DNA from: Campylobacteraceae bacterium
GTDB lineage: Bacteria; Campylobacterota; Campylobacteria; Campylobacterales; Campylobacteraceae
Direction of reading: 5' to 3'
Assembly (NCBI GenBank): GCA_031276075.1
Contig: JAISNU010000102.1
Location: 1-37,216 of the forward strand
DNA: 37,216 nucleotides
A program made the translations under genes and the position numbers. Below, piece by piece: positions 24,721 to 34,603 of the stretch (position 1 is its first letter; each line of letters opens with the position of its first letter). The notes under the pieces were generated by a model. The model was not told the origin of the DNA, searched no databases, and saw only the letters and a program-made list of their open reading frames with translations.

Positions 24721-25554
24721 TTATACTTTAATTTTTCTGATTTTTTCAATAATTTTTTCAATAATCCAATTTGGAGTTGAAGCCCCAGCTGTTATCCCGC
24801 ATATTCTTTTGCCGTCAAACCACGATGAATTCAGCTCTGCGGCGTTTTCTACAAGAAAAGAGTCTTTGCAATATTCTTTGACGATTCCGTATAATTGTTT
24901 TGTATTTGACGAGTTTTTTCCGCCGATAACTATAACAACATCGGCATCCATCGCCAATTCGCGCGCTGCATCTTGATTTTCAAAGGTCGCATTGCAGATA
25001 GTATTAAAAACTCTTACTTCCGCACATATTTTCACCAAAAAATTTACAATTTTCAAAAATTCGTTTATATTGCGCGTAGTCTGCGACACAAGAGCCGCTT
25101 TTTTGCCGATATTTATATTCTTTATCTCTTCAATACTCAATACGACATATACATTATCATGCAGGCTGTAACTCTTGACGCCTTTTACTTCGGGGTGGCT
25201 TTTATCGCCGAAAATGATTATCGTATAGCCTTGCGCGCTCATCTCTTCGCAAATCTTTTGAGGCTTTGTAACAAATGGGCATGTAGCGTCTATTATCTCT
25301 ACGCCGATGTTTTTTAACTTTTCCAAATCCTCTTTTTGAATACCATGCGTGCGGATAATCGCTTTTTTGATGCCCTGTGCTTCGGCTACGCTGCTAAGCG
25401 TTTCAACATTATAGTTATTTTTCAGCCTCAAAATCTCTTCGTTATTGTGTATCAAAGGACCTATTGTGAAAGCTCCTGGCGTATTTTGCGCAATATTTAT
25501 CGCTCTTTTTACGCCAAAACAAAATCCGTAATTTTTGGCTAATTTTATCTCCAT
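24721..25554 (-). CDS. ispH: 4-hydroxy-3-methylbut-2-enyl diphosphate reductase
   Basis: A 277-residue iron-sulfur enzyme for the last step of the MEP isoprenoid pathway, making IPP and DMAPP. The three cluster cysteines are Cys12 (YGFCFGVKRA), Cys92 (DATCPFV) and Cys187 (NTICNAT). The active-site His and Glu are in GPLIHNNEE, RTHG and KSHPEV. Length is shorter than E. coli IspH (316) and normal for Campylobacterota (about 277). Its ATG shares one base with the aroA stop. Confidence 0.96.
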   Translation of the reverse strand: MEIKLAKNYGFCFGVKRAINIAQNTPGAFTIGPLIHNNEEILRLKNNYNVETLSSVAEAQGIKKAIIRTHGIQKEDLEKLKNIGVEIIDATCPFVTKPQKICEEMSAQGYTIIIFGDKSHPEVKGVKSYSLHDNVYVVLSIEEIKNINIGKKAALVSQTTRNINEFLKIVNFLVKICAEVRVFNTICNATFENQDAARELAMDADVVIVIGGKNSSNTKQLYGIVKEYCKDSFLVENAAELNSSWFDGKRICGITAGASTPNWIIEKIIEKIRKIKV

Positions 25555-26837
25555 TATTCTACTCTTGTCAATTTACTCAAAATATCAATAAAATTCGGAA
25601 AAGATGTGTTTATGCACTCCGTATCCTCAATAACTCCGCCGCATGCAAGCGCCGCTATGGCAAAGCTCATGGCGATTCTATGGTCGCCGAAACTTTGTAC
25701 TTTAAAACTTTTAAATTCTCCGCCTTTTATATTGTAGCCGTCCTCTTTTTCCGCCGCTTCTATGCCGCAAAGTTTCAGATTTTGAACCACGGCGCTTATT
25801 CTATCGCTCTCTTTGACTCTAAGTTCTTTGGCGTTTTTGACGCTGCTGATACCCTGCGCATGCGCAAAAACAATGGAAAGCGCGGGCAGTTCGTCTATAA
25901 GCCATGAGATATTTTCGCTCACTTCAACGGCTTTTAGCGGTGCATGTTGGACGATAATATCGCCGATATTTTCGTATTTTTCGTCTTTTTTCACAAATTC
26001 TACTTTCGCGCCCATTTTTTGCAAAATTTTATAGGCTTCAATGCGCGTTTTATTTAAAAGCACATTTTTCAAAGTTACTTTTGAATTTGGCGTAACCGCC
26101 GCCGCCGCCGCGAAAAAAAATGCGCTTGAAGGGTCGGCAGGAATGGTAATATCCAAAGGCTGAAGCGGTTTTTTATTTGGATAAACAGTAATTTTACCGC
26201 TCTCGCATCTAATATCGGCGCCCATGCCTTTTAACATTTTTTCCGTATGGTCGCGGCTAAGCTCGGGTTCGCTAAAAATACTCGGCATATCGTTTTTTGA
26301 ATTTACCGCGCTTAAAATCAGCGCGCTTTTTACCTGCGCGGAAGATATCGGGCTTTTGTAATCAAACGATTTTAAACCGCCGCCTCTGATGCAAATCGGC
26401 GATAAATCGCCTTTTTTTCTACCATCTATTTTTGCGCCGATATTTCTTAAAGGCTCGGCAACTCTTTTCATGGGACGATTTGCTAAATATTTATCTCCAT
26501 GAAGCACAAAAAAACCGCTGCATGAGCTTAAAAATCCCATGAAAAGCCGCATTGCCGTTCCGCTGTTGCCGCAGTCAAGTATTGAAGGCGGTTCTATGAT
26601 GCAAGAAGGCGGAGTTATGTATAAAATCCCGCTCTCGTCTTTTACTTCGGCTCCAAGCGATTTTACAATATTCAGCGTGCAGAGCGTATCTTCGGCGCGC
26701 AAATAGTTTCTGACAATAGATGTTTTATCGCTCAAAAGCGAAAAAAGCGCGCATCTGTGAGAGATTGACTTGTCAGGCGCGATATTTGATATCTGCAAGT
26801 CAAACGAAGCGGCTTTGCTTACATGCAAGATATTCAT
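25554..26837 (-). CDS. aroA: 3-phosphoshikimate 1-carboxyvinyltransferase (EPSP synthase)
   Basis: A 427-residue enzyme that joins shikimate-3-phosphate and PEP in the chorismate pathway. Family signatures are APDKSISHRCALFSLL near the N-terminus, LDCGNSGTAMRLFMG, and the C-terminal KELRVKESDRISAV and GDHRIAMSFAIAAL. It begins 8 nt after pheT and overlaps ispH by one base, so the three are one transcript. The pheT–aroA–ispH–rpsA order is one I recall from Campylobacter. Confidence 0.96.
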   Translation of the reverse strand: MNILHVSKAASFDLQISNIAPDKSISHRCALFSLLSDKTSIVRNYLRAEDTLCTLNIVKSLGAEVKDESGILYITPPSCIIEPPSILDCGNSGTAMRLFMGFLSSCSGFFVLHGDKYLANRPMKRVAEPLRNIGAKIDGRKKGDLSPICIRGGGLKSFDYKSPISSAQVKSALILSAVNSKNDMPSIFSEPELSRDHTEKMLKGMGADIRCESGKITVYPNKKPLQPLDITIPADPSSAFFFAAAAAVTPNSKVTLKNVLLNKTRIEAYKILQKMGAKVEFVKKDEKYENIGDIIVQHAPLKAVEVSENISWLIDELPALSIVFAHAQGISSVKNAKELRVKESDRISAVVQNLKLCGIEAAEKEDGYNIKGGEFKSFKVQSFGDHRIAMSFAIAALACGGVIEDTECINTSFPNFIDILSKLTRVE

Positions 26838-26845
26838 TTGCGCTC

Positions 26846-29206
26846 TTATCTAACCGCGGCTTTTAAAACACAAATCAAACCCTCTAAAATCTGCTCCATG
26901 AAAGCGTTTATCTCTTCATCTACAAATGTTTTTTCGTCAGGTTCAAATATAAAAGTCAATGTTACGCTCTGTTTATCTCCCAAAGAGTCGTTTGAATAAA
27001 TATCTATCGGATAAAACTCTTTGAGTTCTTTCGGCGCGCGATCCTTTATGCACTTGCTAATATCCATGTAGGCGGTTTTTTTGGAAACTAAAATACTCAA
27101 ATCCCTTGAAACGCTCGGAAGTTTTGAGTAAGGCTTTGCAGTTTTGCGCTCGTAATTTAACTTTTCAAAATCAATTTCGCAAATATATGTCCTGCCTAAA
27201 CCATAATCTTTTGACGCCGCCGCTCTGCCTGCAAAACCGATACTTTCGCCTTCCACCAACAATTCCGCAAATTCGTAAGGGCTGTAAAATCTGTTTTTCG
27301 GCGTTATGGGAATTATTTCAAAATTTCCCAAAACGGCGCTGATTTTTTCCATAAACAGCGCAAAATCTATCTCTTTTGGCTTACCATGATTAACAGGGCT
27401 CGGCAATTCGCTCTCGCCGCTTGAAATAAAGCTCAAAACCGTCTTTTCGCCGCGCGCCGCATCAAATACCTTTCCGCTCTCAAATAAATTTACGCTTCGT
27501 CTGCCGGCTTTTATATTATTGCCTGCCGCTTCTATGAGATTAAGAGCGCAGGAAGAGCGAAGCGTGTTAAGTTCGTTCGTTATGGGATTTGCGATATCCA
27601 ACTCTTCACGCACGCATTCAAAACCATATAAAAGCTGCTTCGCTCTATCTGTAAAAATGTAACTTACGCTTTCAAAAAATCCCGCAGCAACGGCTTTATG
27701 CCTGTAAAATTTCTTTTTTTGAAAATTGTTATAAACGCCGTTTATGCGGTTTGTTTCTACAAATTCAAGCGGCTTGGAGTTGATATTGTCTATGCCGACT
27801 ATTCTTACTATCTCTTCGCAAATATCCTGAATATTTGAAACATCATGCCTGAAAGAGGGGATATCGATCACAAGCAGATTTTGTTCCGGTTTGAAAACAG
27901 GATAAAATCCAAGATTTTTCAGTATGGATATAATTTCTGTTTTACTGATTTGCGCGCCTATGATATTAAAAATATCTTCAAAATCTATATTTATCTGCTT
28001 CAAAGGCTGCTCTTTCAGTGCGCTTTGAGTACCTGTCAAAATAGCGGCTTTTGAAGTTGAATTCAGCAAAATACTCAAATAATTCAAACCAAAATCAAGA
28101 TTGGTTTCGCTTCCTCTAAGAGCGCGAAATAGCGCGAAATCGGACTCTTTGGCATTTCTTGCGCCGTTTTGTCCAAGCATATACGGATCTATAAAGCTTG
28201 CCTCTACGATAACCAAATCATCGCTTTCGTCAGGTTTTGAGTTTTCGCTTTGCCAAACTCCCACATAAGAAACAAGCTCTTTGCCAAATACTGCGTCCAG
28301 ATTGTTTTCATCTTTTTTCACGACAATTTCCATTTTCGCGCTTGCATACGGATTTTCGCTCCTGCTTTTTACCTCTTCAAAAATGCCGAATTTATAAGCT
28401 CTCAGTATAACGCCCGAAGCATGCGAAGCATAAGAAAGATATCGCTCCAAAATACTTTTTTTAACATCATTGCCGCTCATGGCAAGACGCAAATCTATCA
28501 GCGTATTGCCGCTCAACTCTTTTTTATTGATAACTTTGTAAACCAAAGATGCGTTTACGCCGCTTTTAACGCTTAATTCTAAAATGCGTCCTATACCTAT
28601 CTGTTCGGAATCGTCAGGTAAAACAGGAGGAATTTTTACTTTGGAGTTATAAACTGCGCTCAAATCGCGCGCAATGCCGTGAATACTCAAACAGTCGCCT
28701 CTGTTCGGCGTCAATTCTATCTCTATGGCATCGTCTTGAAATTCAGGAATATCCGCAAGCGCAGTTCCGGGTTTAATATCCTTGAAACTACCGTCCAAAA
28801 CCATTATCCCGTCATTTATTTCAGGATATCCAAGCTCCGTTGACGAACATATCATGCCTTGAGATTTTACGCCTCTTAATATACTCTCCTGTATAAGCGT
28901 CCCATTCGGAAGTCTGCACCCTTCAAGCGCGACCGCTACCAATTGACCCTTTTGCACATTTTTCGCACCGCATACAATTTGCAAATCCTCGCTCTGCCCA
29001 ATATCTACCGTACATATGCTTAATTTTTCGGCATTTGGATGCTGCTCTTTTGCCTTTACAAAACCTGCCGCGCACTTTTCAATCATGCAATACTGCGTAA
29101 TAGAACTTACTTCAAGCCCAATTTTATTTAATGTTTGACATAACTCTTCCGTGCTTCTCCCGCCCAAATCTATCCATTCGTTGAGCCAATTTCTTGTAAT
29201 TATCAT
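26846..29206 (-). CDS. pheT: Phenylalanine--tRNA ligase beta subunit
   Basis: The 786-residue beta chain of the alpha2-beta2 PheRS. Domains in order are an EMAP-type tRNA-binding domain (about 40-150; [17 protein letters not shown], ...[15 protein letters not shown]), the B3/B4 editing region, B5, a core synthetase-like fold ([32 protein letters not shown]), and a C-terminal anticodon-binding FDX-ACB domain ([15 protein letters not shown]). The ATG overlaps the pheS stop (ATGA), consistent with equal subunit supply. Confidence 0.96.
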   Translation of the reverse strand: MIITRNWLNEWIDLGGRSTEELCQTLNKIGLEVSSITQYCMIEKCAAGFVKAKEQHPNAEKLSICTVDIGQSEDLQIVCGAKNVQKGQLVAVALEGCRLPNGTLIQESILRGVKSQGMICSSTELGYPEINDGIMVLDGSFKDIKPGTALADIPEFQDDAIEIELTPNRGDCLSIHGIARDLSAVYNSKVKIPPVLPDDSEQIGIGRILELSVKSGVNASLVYKVINKKELSGNTLIDLRLAMSGNDVKKSILERYLSYASHASGVILRAYKFGIFEEVKSRSENPYASAKMEIVVKKDENNLDAVFGKELVSYVGVWQSENSKPDESDDLVIVEASFIDPYMLGQNGARNAKESDFALFRALRGSETNLDFGLNYLSILLNSTSKAAILTGTQSALKEQPLKQINIDFEDIFNIIGAQISKTEIISILKNLGFYPVFKPEQNLLVIDIPSFRHDVSNIQDICEEIVRIVGIDNINSKPLEFVETNRINGVYNNFQKKKFYRHKAVAAGFFESVSYIFTDRAKQLLYGFECVREELDIANPITNELNTLRSSCALNLIEAAGNNIKAGRRSVNLFESGKVFDAARGEKTVLSFISSGESELPSPVNHGKPKEIDFALFMEKISAVLGNFEIIPITPKNRFYSPYEFAELLVEGESIGFAGRAAASKDYGLGRTYICEIDFEKLNYERKTAKPYSKLPSVSRDLSILVSKKTAYMDISKCIKDRAPKELKEFYPIDIYSNDSLGDKQSVTLTFIFEPDEKTFVDEEINAFMEQILEGLICVLKAAVR

Positions 29207-30195
29207 TTAAATTGCTCCAATAGTCGTAAATCCCCTTCAAAAAGCGCGCGCAAATCCGGAATTCTGTGCAGCAGCATGGCAGATCTTTCCATGCCCATGC
29301 CGAATGCATATCCGCTGCAATTTTTATAACCTACCGCATTAAACACATTTTGATCCACTGTTCCGCAGCCCAAAACTTCAAGCCAGCCCGTATTTTTACA
29401 TACCCTGCATCCCGAACCATGACAAAATATACAGCTTATGTCCACCTCTGCGCTTGGCTCCGTGAAAGGGAAAAAACTCGGACGAAAGCGCACTTTAACA
29501 TCTCCGAACATATATTTTAAAAACTCTTCCAGAATGGATTTGAGATTGGCAAACGATACCGCCCCTTTTTTATCCACAACAAGCCCTTCTATCTGATGAA
29601 ACATCGGCGTATGCGTCAAGTCAAGATCAGGTCTAAACACGGCGCCCGGGCAAATCATGCGCACAGGCGGCTGCTGCGAAAGCATAGTTCTTATCTGAAC
29701 AGGCGAAGTGTGCGTCCTTAAAAGCGCGCCGTCTTTAAAATAAAATGTATCCTGCATGTCGCGCGCGGGATGAAATTTAGGCAGGTTTAGAGCCTCAAAA
29801 TTATGAAAGTCGTCTTCTACCAAAGGACCGTCTTCTACTGAAAAGTTAAGCGACGCAAAATATTCCGTAATCTTATCCATAGTGTCCATGACGGGGTGAA
29901 GCGCGCCGATATTTGCGCCTTTGGAGTATAAACTCACATCAAGAGCGTCTCGTTTTAGTATATCCTCATACTCTTTTGCTTCCAAAAAAGTTTTTTTGGC
30001 ATTTACAAGTTCGCCGAATTTCTCTTTTTCTTCATTTAATTTTGCGGCGTAAGATATTTTTTCGCCGCCTTCCAACTCTTTAAGTTTTGCAAACTCTTTG
30101 GAAAAATACCCTTTTTTGCCAAATACCTCAACCCTTAATCGTTCCAATTCCTTAACGCTATTGCACTCTTCTATGCTTTTTTGCAATGTTTCCAA
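29203..30195 (-). CDS. pheS: Phenylalanine--tRNA ligase alpha subunit
   Basis: The 330-residue catalytic alpha chain of PheRS. A helical coiled-coil N-terminus (about 1-85) is followed by the class II core: [26 protein letters not shown], motif 2 [19 protein letters not shown] and motif 3 [14 protein letters not shown]. The start is TTG (30193-30195) with AAGG about 9 nt upstream. A TATAAT box lies at 30247-30252. It is the first gene of the pheS-pheT-aroA-ispH(-rpsA-serA-efp) block. Confidence 0.96.
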   Translation of the reverse strand: METLQKSIEECNSVKELERLRVEVFGKKGYFSKEFAKLKELEGGEKISYAAKLNEEKEKFGELVNAKKTFLEAKEYEDILKRDALDVSLYSKGANIGALHPVMDTMDKITEYFASLNFSVEDGPLVEDDFHNFEALNLPKFHPARDMQDTFYFKDGALLRTHTSPVQIRTMLSQQPPVRMICPGAVFRPDLDLTHTPMFHQIEGLVVDKKGAVSFANLKSILEEFLKYMFGDVKVRFRPSFFPFTEPSAEVDISCIFCHGSGCRVCKNTGWLEVLGCGTVDQNVFNAVGYKNCSGYAFGMGMERSAMLLHRIPDLRALFEGDLRLLEQFK

Positions 30196-30246
30196 TGGTT
30201 TACCTTAAAATGCAAATTTTGAATTTCAGATTGTAATCAAATTTTA

Positions 30247-30252
30247 ATTATA
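30247..30252 (-). promoter_or_regulatory. Putative -10 box for pheS-pheT-aroA-ispH
   Basis: A perfect TATAAT on the minus strand, about 52 nt upstream of the pheS TTG, in the divergent gap with the HIT gene. Confidence 0.5.
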
Positions 30253-30275
30253 AAAGAGTTAAAGCAAAAATAGTT

Positions 30276-30281
30276 TATACT
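30276..30281 (+). promoter_or_regulatory. Putative -10 box for the HIT gene
   Basis: TATACT, 29 nt upstream of the ATG at 30310, divergent from the pheS -10 box about 24 nt away. Confidence 0.45.
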
Positions 30282-30309
30282 CTTGAAAATTTTCCAAAAG
30301 GAGTTTAAA

Positions 30310-30666
30310 ATGACCATTTTTACAAAAATCATAAACGGCGAAATTCCAAGCAACAAAGTGCTTGAAAACGACAATTTTCTAGCCTTTCATGATATCAATC
30401 CAAAGGCGCCCGTGCATATATTGATAATTCCGAAAAAAGAAGTTGAAAATTTTCAAAGCGTAAGCGCGGAATTGATGGGCGAAATGACGCTTTTTATACA
30501 TGAGGTCGCAAAGCTCATGGGGCTGGATAAAAGCGGGTACAGGCTTATTACCAACAACGGCAAAGACGGCGGACAGGAGGTAATGCATCTGCATTTTCAC
30601 ATGCTGGGAGGTTCAAAGCTTATATGGCCTCATTTATCGGATACGGATACAAAAAACTTTTTTTAA
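30310..30666 (+). CDS. HIT family nucleotide-binding hydrolase
   Basis: A 118-residue protein of the histidine triad superfamily (HinT-like purine nucleoside phosphoramidase / AMP-lysine hydrolase). It has the catalytic triad motif MHLHFH (His-x-His-x-His) near residue 100 and the early FTKIINGEIPSNKVLE and FHDINPKAPVHILIIPK blocks. The start at 30310 is chosen because AAAAGGAG lies 6 nt upstream; a frame open to 30283 would add nine residues without support. It is divergent from pheS, a neighbour pair I recall from Campylobacter. Substrate is unknown. Confidence 0.93.
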   Translation: MTIFTKIINGEIPSNKVLENDNFLAFHDINPKAPVHILIIPKKEVENFQSVSAELMGEMTLFIHEVAKLMGLDKSGYRLITNNGKDGGQEVMHLHFHMLGGSKLIWPHLSDTDTKNFF

Positions 30667-30779
30667 ATTTTTATATTCCATATTATAAATAAAAAATGTG
30701 GGCATAAAAAACTTTTTGTGATATTTTTGTTATATCCATTCTATACCATATCTACTCAAAATTAGTAGGATATGCATAA

Positions 30780-31406
30780 ATGAACAGTATAACAAATGAT
30801 ATTATAAAAATGTCTTCGGCTATCGTTGAAACAAGTTACGATATACTTGAAGGATTGAAAAAGAGCGATGTCGTTTTGCTTGAAAAAGCCATAGAGCAAT
30901 TGGCAAACATAGACATAAACGCAAACAAAATAGATAATAAAATCATCTCTTCCATACAGCTTTTATGTAAATGCGAAAATAGCACAAGAGAGCTTGTGTC
31001 GTATTTCAGGATAGTCAGCGAATTTGTCCAAGCGGCGCGCATTTTAAGATCTTTTTGCAGATATATCTTAACATATATAAACGAACACTCTTTTATGGCT
31101 GCAAAAGAGTACATTTTGAAAATTTTTCAATTATCCATAGACGCTTTCATAATGTCGATAGAGCTTATAAAAAAACGGGATTACTTGGATAATACATTTC
31201 GTCAAATTAGAGTCAAACAGGCAGAAGGACACGAATTACTTGCAAAATTAGAGAAAAATATTACGGAGTTTGACACAAAATATACGCTCAAATGCGCAGG
31301 AGTATTAAATACGGCGGAAAAACTTGATGAAGTATTTAAAACTGCTATCGCCATAGCAAAGATTATTTTACTTATACATGACAATGGAAAAATTAGGATA
31401 TGCTGA
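30780..31406 (+). CDS. PhoU-like helical protein
   Basis: A 208-residue, almost wholly alpha-helical protein with no membrane segment or signal peptide. The pattern (short N-terminal helix, an 'IDINANKIDNKIISSIQLL' stretch, then ENSTRELVSYFRIVSEFVQAARI) matches the first helical bundle of PhoU/Pit-accessory proteins, where 'a.dLR.i.....i...lERi' follows. The exact PhoU metal-binding E/D-x-x-x-D motifs are weak, so it is a divergent member if correct. It may affect phosphate uptake or polyphosphate; the convergent ppx/gppA gene fits that theme. The ATG is preceded by TAGGATATGCATAA with a spaced AGGA. Confidence 0.5.
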   Translation: MNSITNDIIKMSSAIVETSYDILEGLKKSDVVLLEKAIEQLANIDINANKIDNKIISSIQLLCKCENSTRELVSYFRIVSEFVQAARILRSFCRYILTYINEHSFMAAKEYILKIFQLSIDAFIMSIELIKKRDYLDNTFRQIRVKQAEGHELLAKLEKNITEFDTKYTLKCAGVLNTAEKLDEVFKTAIAIAKIILLIHDNGKIRIC

Positions 31407-31796
31407 ATTTAGAGTTTACCTTTTGCACAGGCTAAGACCGCAGTCGCTTCGCTTTGTCCAAATATAATTATAAACTCTCCTGCTTGGGGTAAAGACTATA
31501 AAAATCAGGTAATTTTAAGAACTTGACTGCAAACTATGCTGTTTAATATAGAACTTTTTTTAAATTCGTTATGGCAGTCAATAATTTAATACCGCTGCCG
31601 CTTTTGAAGAGTTACAAAGTTTTCAAAACCTGCGTTTTAACCAAATAATATTGCAAAGGATATGAGCAATATTGCGGCATTTTTTTAACTGATTTAAATT
31701 CAAGTAAAGAAATAATTAAAATACTTGGTTTATTCATAACTCCATCAATCTGTATAAAAAAGTTAGAAATTTTTATTTGCGGATTGCAAAATTTTG
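31407..31796. other. Gap with possible gene debris
   Basis: 390 nt between the convergent PhoU-like and ppx genes. A 37-codon open stretch (about 31409-31525; contains NIIINSPAWGKDYKNQVI) and another from an ATG at 31571, broken by a TAA at 31646-31648 but otherwise open to 31822, could be remains of a decayed gene. In AT-rich DNA they could also be chance. An 8-bp inverted repeat AATATTGC/GCAATATT lies at 31647-31673. No RNA gene is recognised. Confidence 0.3.
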
Positions 31797-33275
31797 TTAA
31801 TCAGGCTGATTGTCATAAATAACGACAGAAAACACTTCGGGTTTGAATATTTTTTTGACGGGCTCTTTTGCCAGATATAAAGATTCTGCGGTTCTTATGT
31901 ATAAAGAGCCGTTTTCAAACGAAAATGACAGAGGTTTTACCGCGCCGTGTTCAAGCAGAATTTTTACAAGCGAAAAGATAAATTCAAGCCAGTTTAATTC
32001 CAAGACGGAAGGCAAAAGTTTTTCATATAAAAATATATCGTTTTGAGTAATTTTTTTATTGTAAAACTTGATTATCGTGGAGATTAATATCTTCTCTCTA
32101 TGGGTAAAACCGTAATTCAGGCTGTTTAAAACAAAATATGCGCTGTGCAAATGTTCTTGATAAAAGCTTAGGTTCTTGCCGATTGACTCCAATTTAGCCG
32201 CGGCGGTAAGCGGACGCAGCATTTTGTCGTCAAGTTTGTGAAGCGGTTTTAACTCAAAAAAAAGCCACTCTATATGCTGTGTCAAAAATCTGCTCTCTTT
32301 TTTATCAACGCCGAATTTCTCTTTTAACCGTTCAAGACTGAGATTAAAATCTTTCGGAAATTTTGCGCCGCTTGTACGCAATATATCGCTAAGATATACG
32401 CCTTCTCTGATTCCAACGCCGCTTGTGATGATTTTTTTTGCGCCGAGTTTTTTGATGAGAGCTTCAAATATCACGCTTCCTTCGCGGATAGTGTCGTATC
32501 TGTCCTTTTTGACGCCGAGATTTTTCAGATTTAAAACATTGGACGCGGCTATCTCATGGATATATTTCAACGCCCATTTTGAAGTATATTCAAATCCATG
32601 CACAGTTGAGAGCGGGTAACGACTTTGCGCCATAAACATTTTACCCAAAGCCCTTATCGTGCCGCCGATGCCGACTAAATTTTCGCAATTGAACTCTTTG
32701 TCCACCGTTTTTATCTCTTTTTTGATAAAACCGCTTATTTTATCAAATGAGGCTTTTTTATCAAAAAACAACTCTTTAAGCCGTACGGTACCGATATTGA
32801 GGGAGATAGTTTTAACAATCGCGCCGTTTTTGATTTTGGCTAACTCCGTAGAGCCGCCGCCTATATCAATCGTAGTTGCTTCATCATACGGCGGAAGCAT
32901 ATTTCTAACGGCCACCGCGCCGTAGTAAGCCTCTTTGCCGCCGTCTATGATTTTAATATTAAAACCAAAGCGTTTTTTGGCTTCATTGACAAAAGCGTTG
33001 GCATTTGGGGCGTCCCGCACAGCCGAAGTGGCTATGCAAAGAAGTTTGCGGCATTTCATGTTATGCGCGATTTTGTTAAATTCGCCAAGCGCGGTTAATG
33101 CTCTTTGCATAGCGGAAGGCTGGAGATTTCCGCCCTCTTCATAAGCTCCCTCGCTGATTCGCACTTGATTTTTTATCTCTTTTAAGAGCGAAAATGCAAA
33201 CCGCGACTCTTTTTCGTAAACCGCCATTCTTGCCGAGTTTGAACCTATATCTATTACAGCAGTGCGTTTAGCCAT
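31797..33275 (-). CDS. Ppx/GppA family phosphatase
   Basis: A 492-residue enzyme of the exopolyphosphatase / guanosine pentaphosphatase family, acting on polyphosphate or pppGpp in the cytoplasm. The actin-like ASKHA core begins VIDIGSNSARMAVYE, with TIDIGGGSTELAKI (phosphate-2 loop) and VGIGGTIRALGKMF. GIREGVYLSDIL ends the core. The remaining C-terminal 190 residues are the helical HD-like extension found in the long form. Its ATG overlaps the fdxB stop by one base. Polyphosphate versus pppGpp preference cannot be told from sequence. Confidence 0.92.
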   Translation of the reverse strand: MAKRTAVIDIGSNSARMAVYEKESRFAFSLLKEIKNQVRISEGAYEEGGNLQPSAMQRALTALGEFNKIAHNMKCRKLLCIATSAVRDAPNANAFVNEAKKRFGFNIKIIDGGKEAYYGAVAVRNMLPPYDEATTIDIGGGSTELAKIKNGAIVKTISLNIGTVRLKELFFDKKASFDKISGFIKKEIKTVDKEFNCENLVGIGGTIRALGKMFMAQSRYPLSTVHGFEYTSKWALKYIHEIAASNVLNLKNLGVKKDRYDTIREGSVIFEALIKKLGAKKIITSGVGIREGVYLSDILRTSGAKFPKDFNLSLERLKEKFGVDKKESRFLTQHIEWLFFELKPLHKLDDKMLRPLTAAAKLESIGKNLSFYQEHLHSAYFVLNSLNYGFTHREKILISTIIKFYNKKITQNDIFLYEKLLPSVLELNWLEFIFSLVKILLEHGAVKPLSFSFENGSLYIRTAESLYLAKEPVKKIFKPEVFSVVIYDNQPD

Positions 33276-33526
33276 TATTCTCCATCTTGAAGCTGTTCAA
33301 ATTTAAATTTTAATTCCTCTATGCTTTCTATATTATCCGGATCAGGAATTATCGCATCAACGGGGCAGACAGCGATACATGAGGGTTCATCGTAGTATCC
33401 CACGCACTCCGTACAAATATCAGGGTCTATCACATAGACAGGATCGGACTCTTCTATTGCGCTGTTTGGACACTCTTCTCTGCAAGCATCACAGGCGATA
33501 CAATCCTCGTTTATCATTAATGACAT
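33275..33526 (-). CDS. fdxB: 2[4Fe-4S] ferredoxin
   Basis: An 83-residue electron carrier. The first cluster is bound by Cys9, Cys12, Cys15 and the distal Cys54. The second is bound by Cys38, Cys41, Cys50 and Cys19. The eight-residue spacing between Cys41 and Cys50 (CVGYYDEPSC) and the acidic C-terminal helix are typical of the Allochromatium/YfhL type with low-potential clusters. It is co-transcribed with ppx (one-base overlap), as I recall for Campylobacter. A TATAAA-like box is on the minus strand at 33558-33563, 32 nt upstream of its ATG. Confidence 0.93.
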   Translation of the reverse strand: MSLMINEDCIACDACREECPNSAIEESDPVYVIDPDICTECVGYYDEPSCIAVCPVDAIIPDPDNIESIEELKFKFEQLQDGE

Positions 33527-33896
33527 TATTTGCCTCTTTGGTAGAAATTAAAGTTGTTTTATACACTAAAAAGACTTTAATAAAATTTAAAAACAGCTGG
33601 TTGTTATGATTTTTTATGCATTTAATACGGATACAATTTATAAGAGGCTTGTTTTTTGATAAGCAAGGGATTGGATAGTAAATATGAAACTAAAACAAAT
33701 GTTTAAAAATAAAAACAATTACTGAAACCGCAAGCCCAAAAATAGATACATACCGCACAAAAAATAGAGCAAAGCCCTCAGCCTGTTTTTATTCCCTATA
33801 TTTTTTGTACATTTTAATTTTGTGAAAATATAAACTTTGCCTGCGCATGTACGGAAGTTTCAACCAGCGCATTTTTTGCGCTGATTGAAAATAAAT
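33527..33896. other. Intergenic gap with fdxB promoter
   Basis: 370 nt without a gene. It holds the likely fdxB -10 box (33558-33563, minus strand) and, at its far end, the strong hairpin at 33860-33888. The middle (33610-33850) is AT-rich and shows nothing recognisable. Confidence 0.55.
33860..33888 (-). terminator. Stable hairpin just after the CosR-like gene
   Basis: TCAACCAGCGCA and TGCGCTGATTGA pair over 12 positions with one mismatch and a 5-nt loop, 9 nt beyond the regulator stop. There is no T-run on the minus strand after it, so it may stabilise the mRNA end or act with a factor, not as a canonical intrinsic terminator. Confidence 0.45.
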
Positions 33897-34568
33897 TTAT
33901 GGTTTTTTAGGAAAACAAAATCTATAACCGCGTCTTCTTACGGTTTCGATGGTTGATATATTAAGCGGTTTGTCCATTTTTTGGCGGATTTGATTAATTG
34001 CTACCTCTATCACATTAGGCGTTACAAGCTCAGGCTCTTCCCAAATAGCGTCCAGCAGCTGCTCTTTGGATACGATTTGGTCGGAGTGGCGCGCCAAATG
34101 CGTTAAAACTTCAAACGGTTTGCCTTTGAGTTCTATATCTACGCCCTTATAGATAATCTTCTCTTCATCAGGATCTATAATCAAATCGTCTATTTTGATG
34201 ACATTTGTACCGCCAAAGCGCAGTCTCGCCTCTATTCTTGCGACTAAAACATCAAAGTCAAAAGGCTTTTTGATATAATCGTCAGCACCTGCTTTAAGAG
34301 CTTTTACTTCGCTCTCTTTATCGTCTTTAGCCGATATGATAATGACTGCGGTTTTGGACATTTTCTGTTTGATAGTACTCACCAAATCAATGCCGTCTCC
34401 GTCAGGCAGCATCCAATCAACCAAAACCAAATCATAATTTCTAATACCTACATAATATTCGGCATCCTTAAAATTTTCCGATGTATCGGTTTGATAGCCA
34501 AACTCTTGAAGACCTTCTGAAATAGTCTTATTTAGCGTTACTTCATCTTCAACAATTAGTATGCGCAT
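33897..34568 (-). CDS. cosR: Orphan OmpR-family response regulator (CosR/HsrA-like)
   Basis: A 223-residue regulator. The receiver domain (1-115) has acidic pocket Glu7/Asp8, the potential phosphoacceptor Asp51 in LVLVDWMLPDGDG, Ser in VIIISAKDD, and the conserved Lys in YIKKPFD. The OmpR winged helix (about 125-223) contains KPFEVLTHLARHSDQIVSK and NVIEVAINQIRQKMDKP, then TVRRRGYRFCFPKK. This DNA-binding half is nearly the sequence I remember for Campylobacter CosR and Helicobacter HP1043, essential regulators of oxidative stress and growth without a kinase. There is no histidine kinase next to it here. The neighbourhood (fdxB, ppx) also agrees. AAGGAATAAAAACAC precedes the ATG, and the promoter shows phased A-tracts. 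Confidence 0.88.
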   Translation of the reverse strand: MRILIVEDEVTLNKTISEGLQEFGYQTDTSENFKDAEYYVGIRNYDLVLVDWMLPDGDGIDLVSTIKQKMSKTAVIIISAKDDKESEVKALKAGADDYIKKPFDFDVLVARIEARLRFGGTNVIKIDDLIIDPDEEKIIYKGVDIELKGKPFEVLTHLARHSDQIVSKEQLLDAIWEEPELVTPNVIEVAINQIRQKMDKPLNISTIETVRRRGYRFCFPKKP

Positions 34569-34603
34569 GTGTTTTTATTCCTTCTTAAAAAAATTTAAGC
34601 CAA

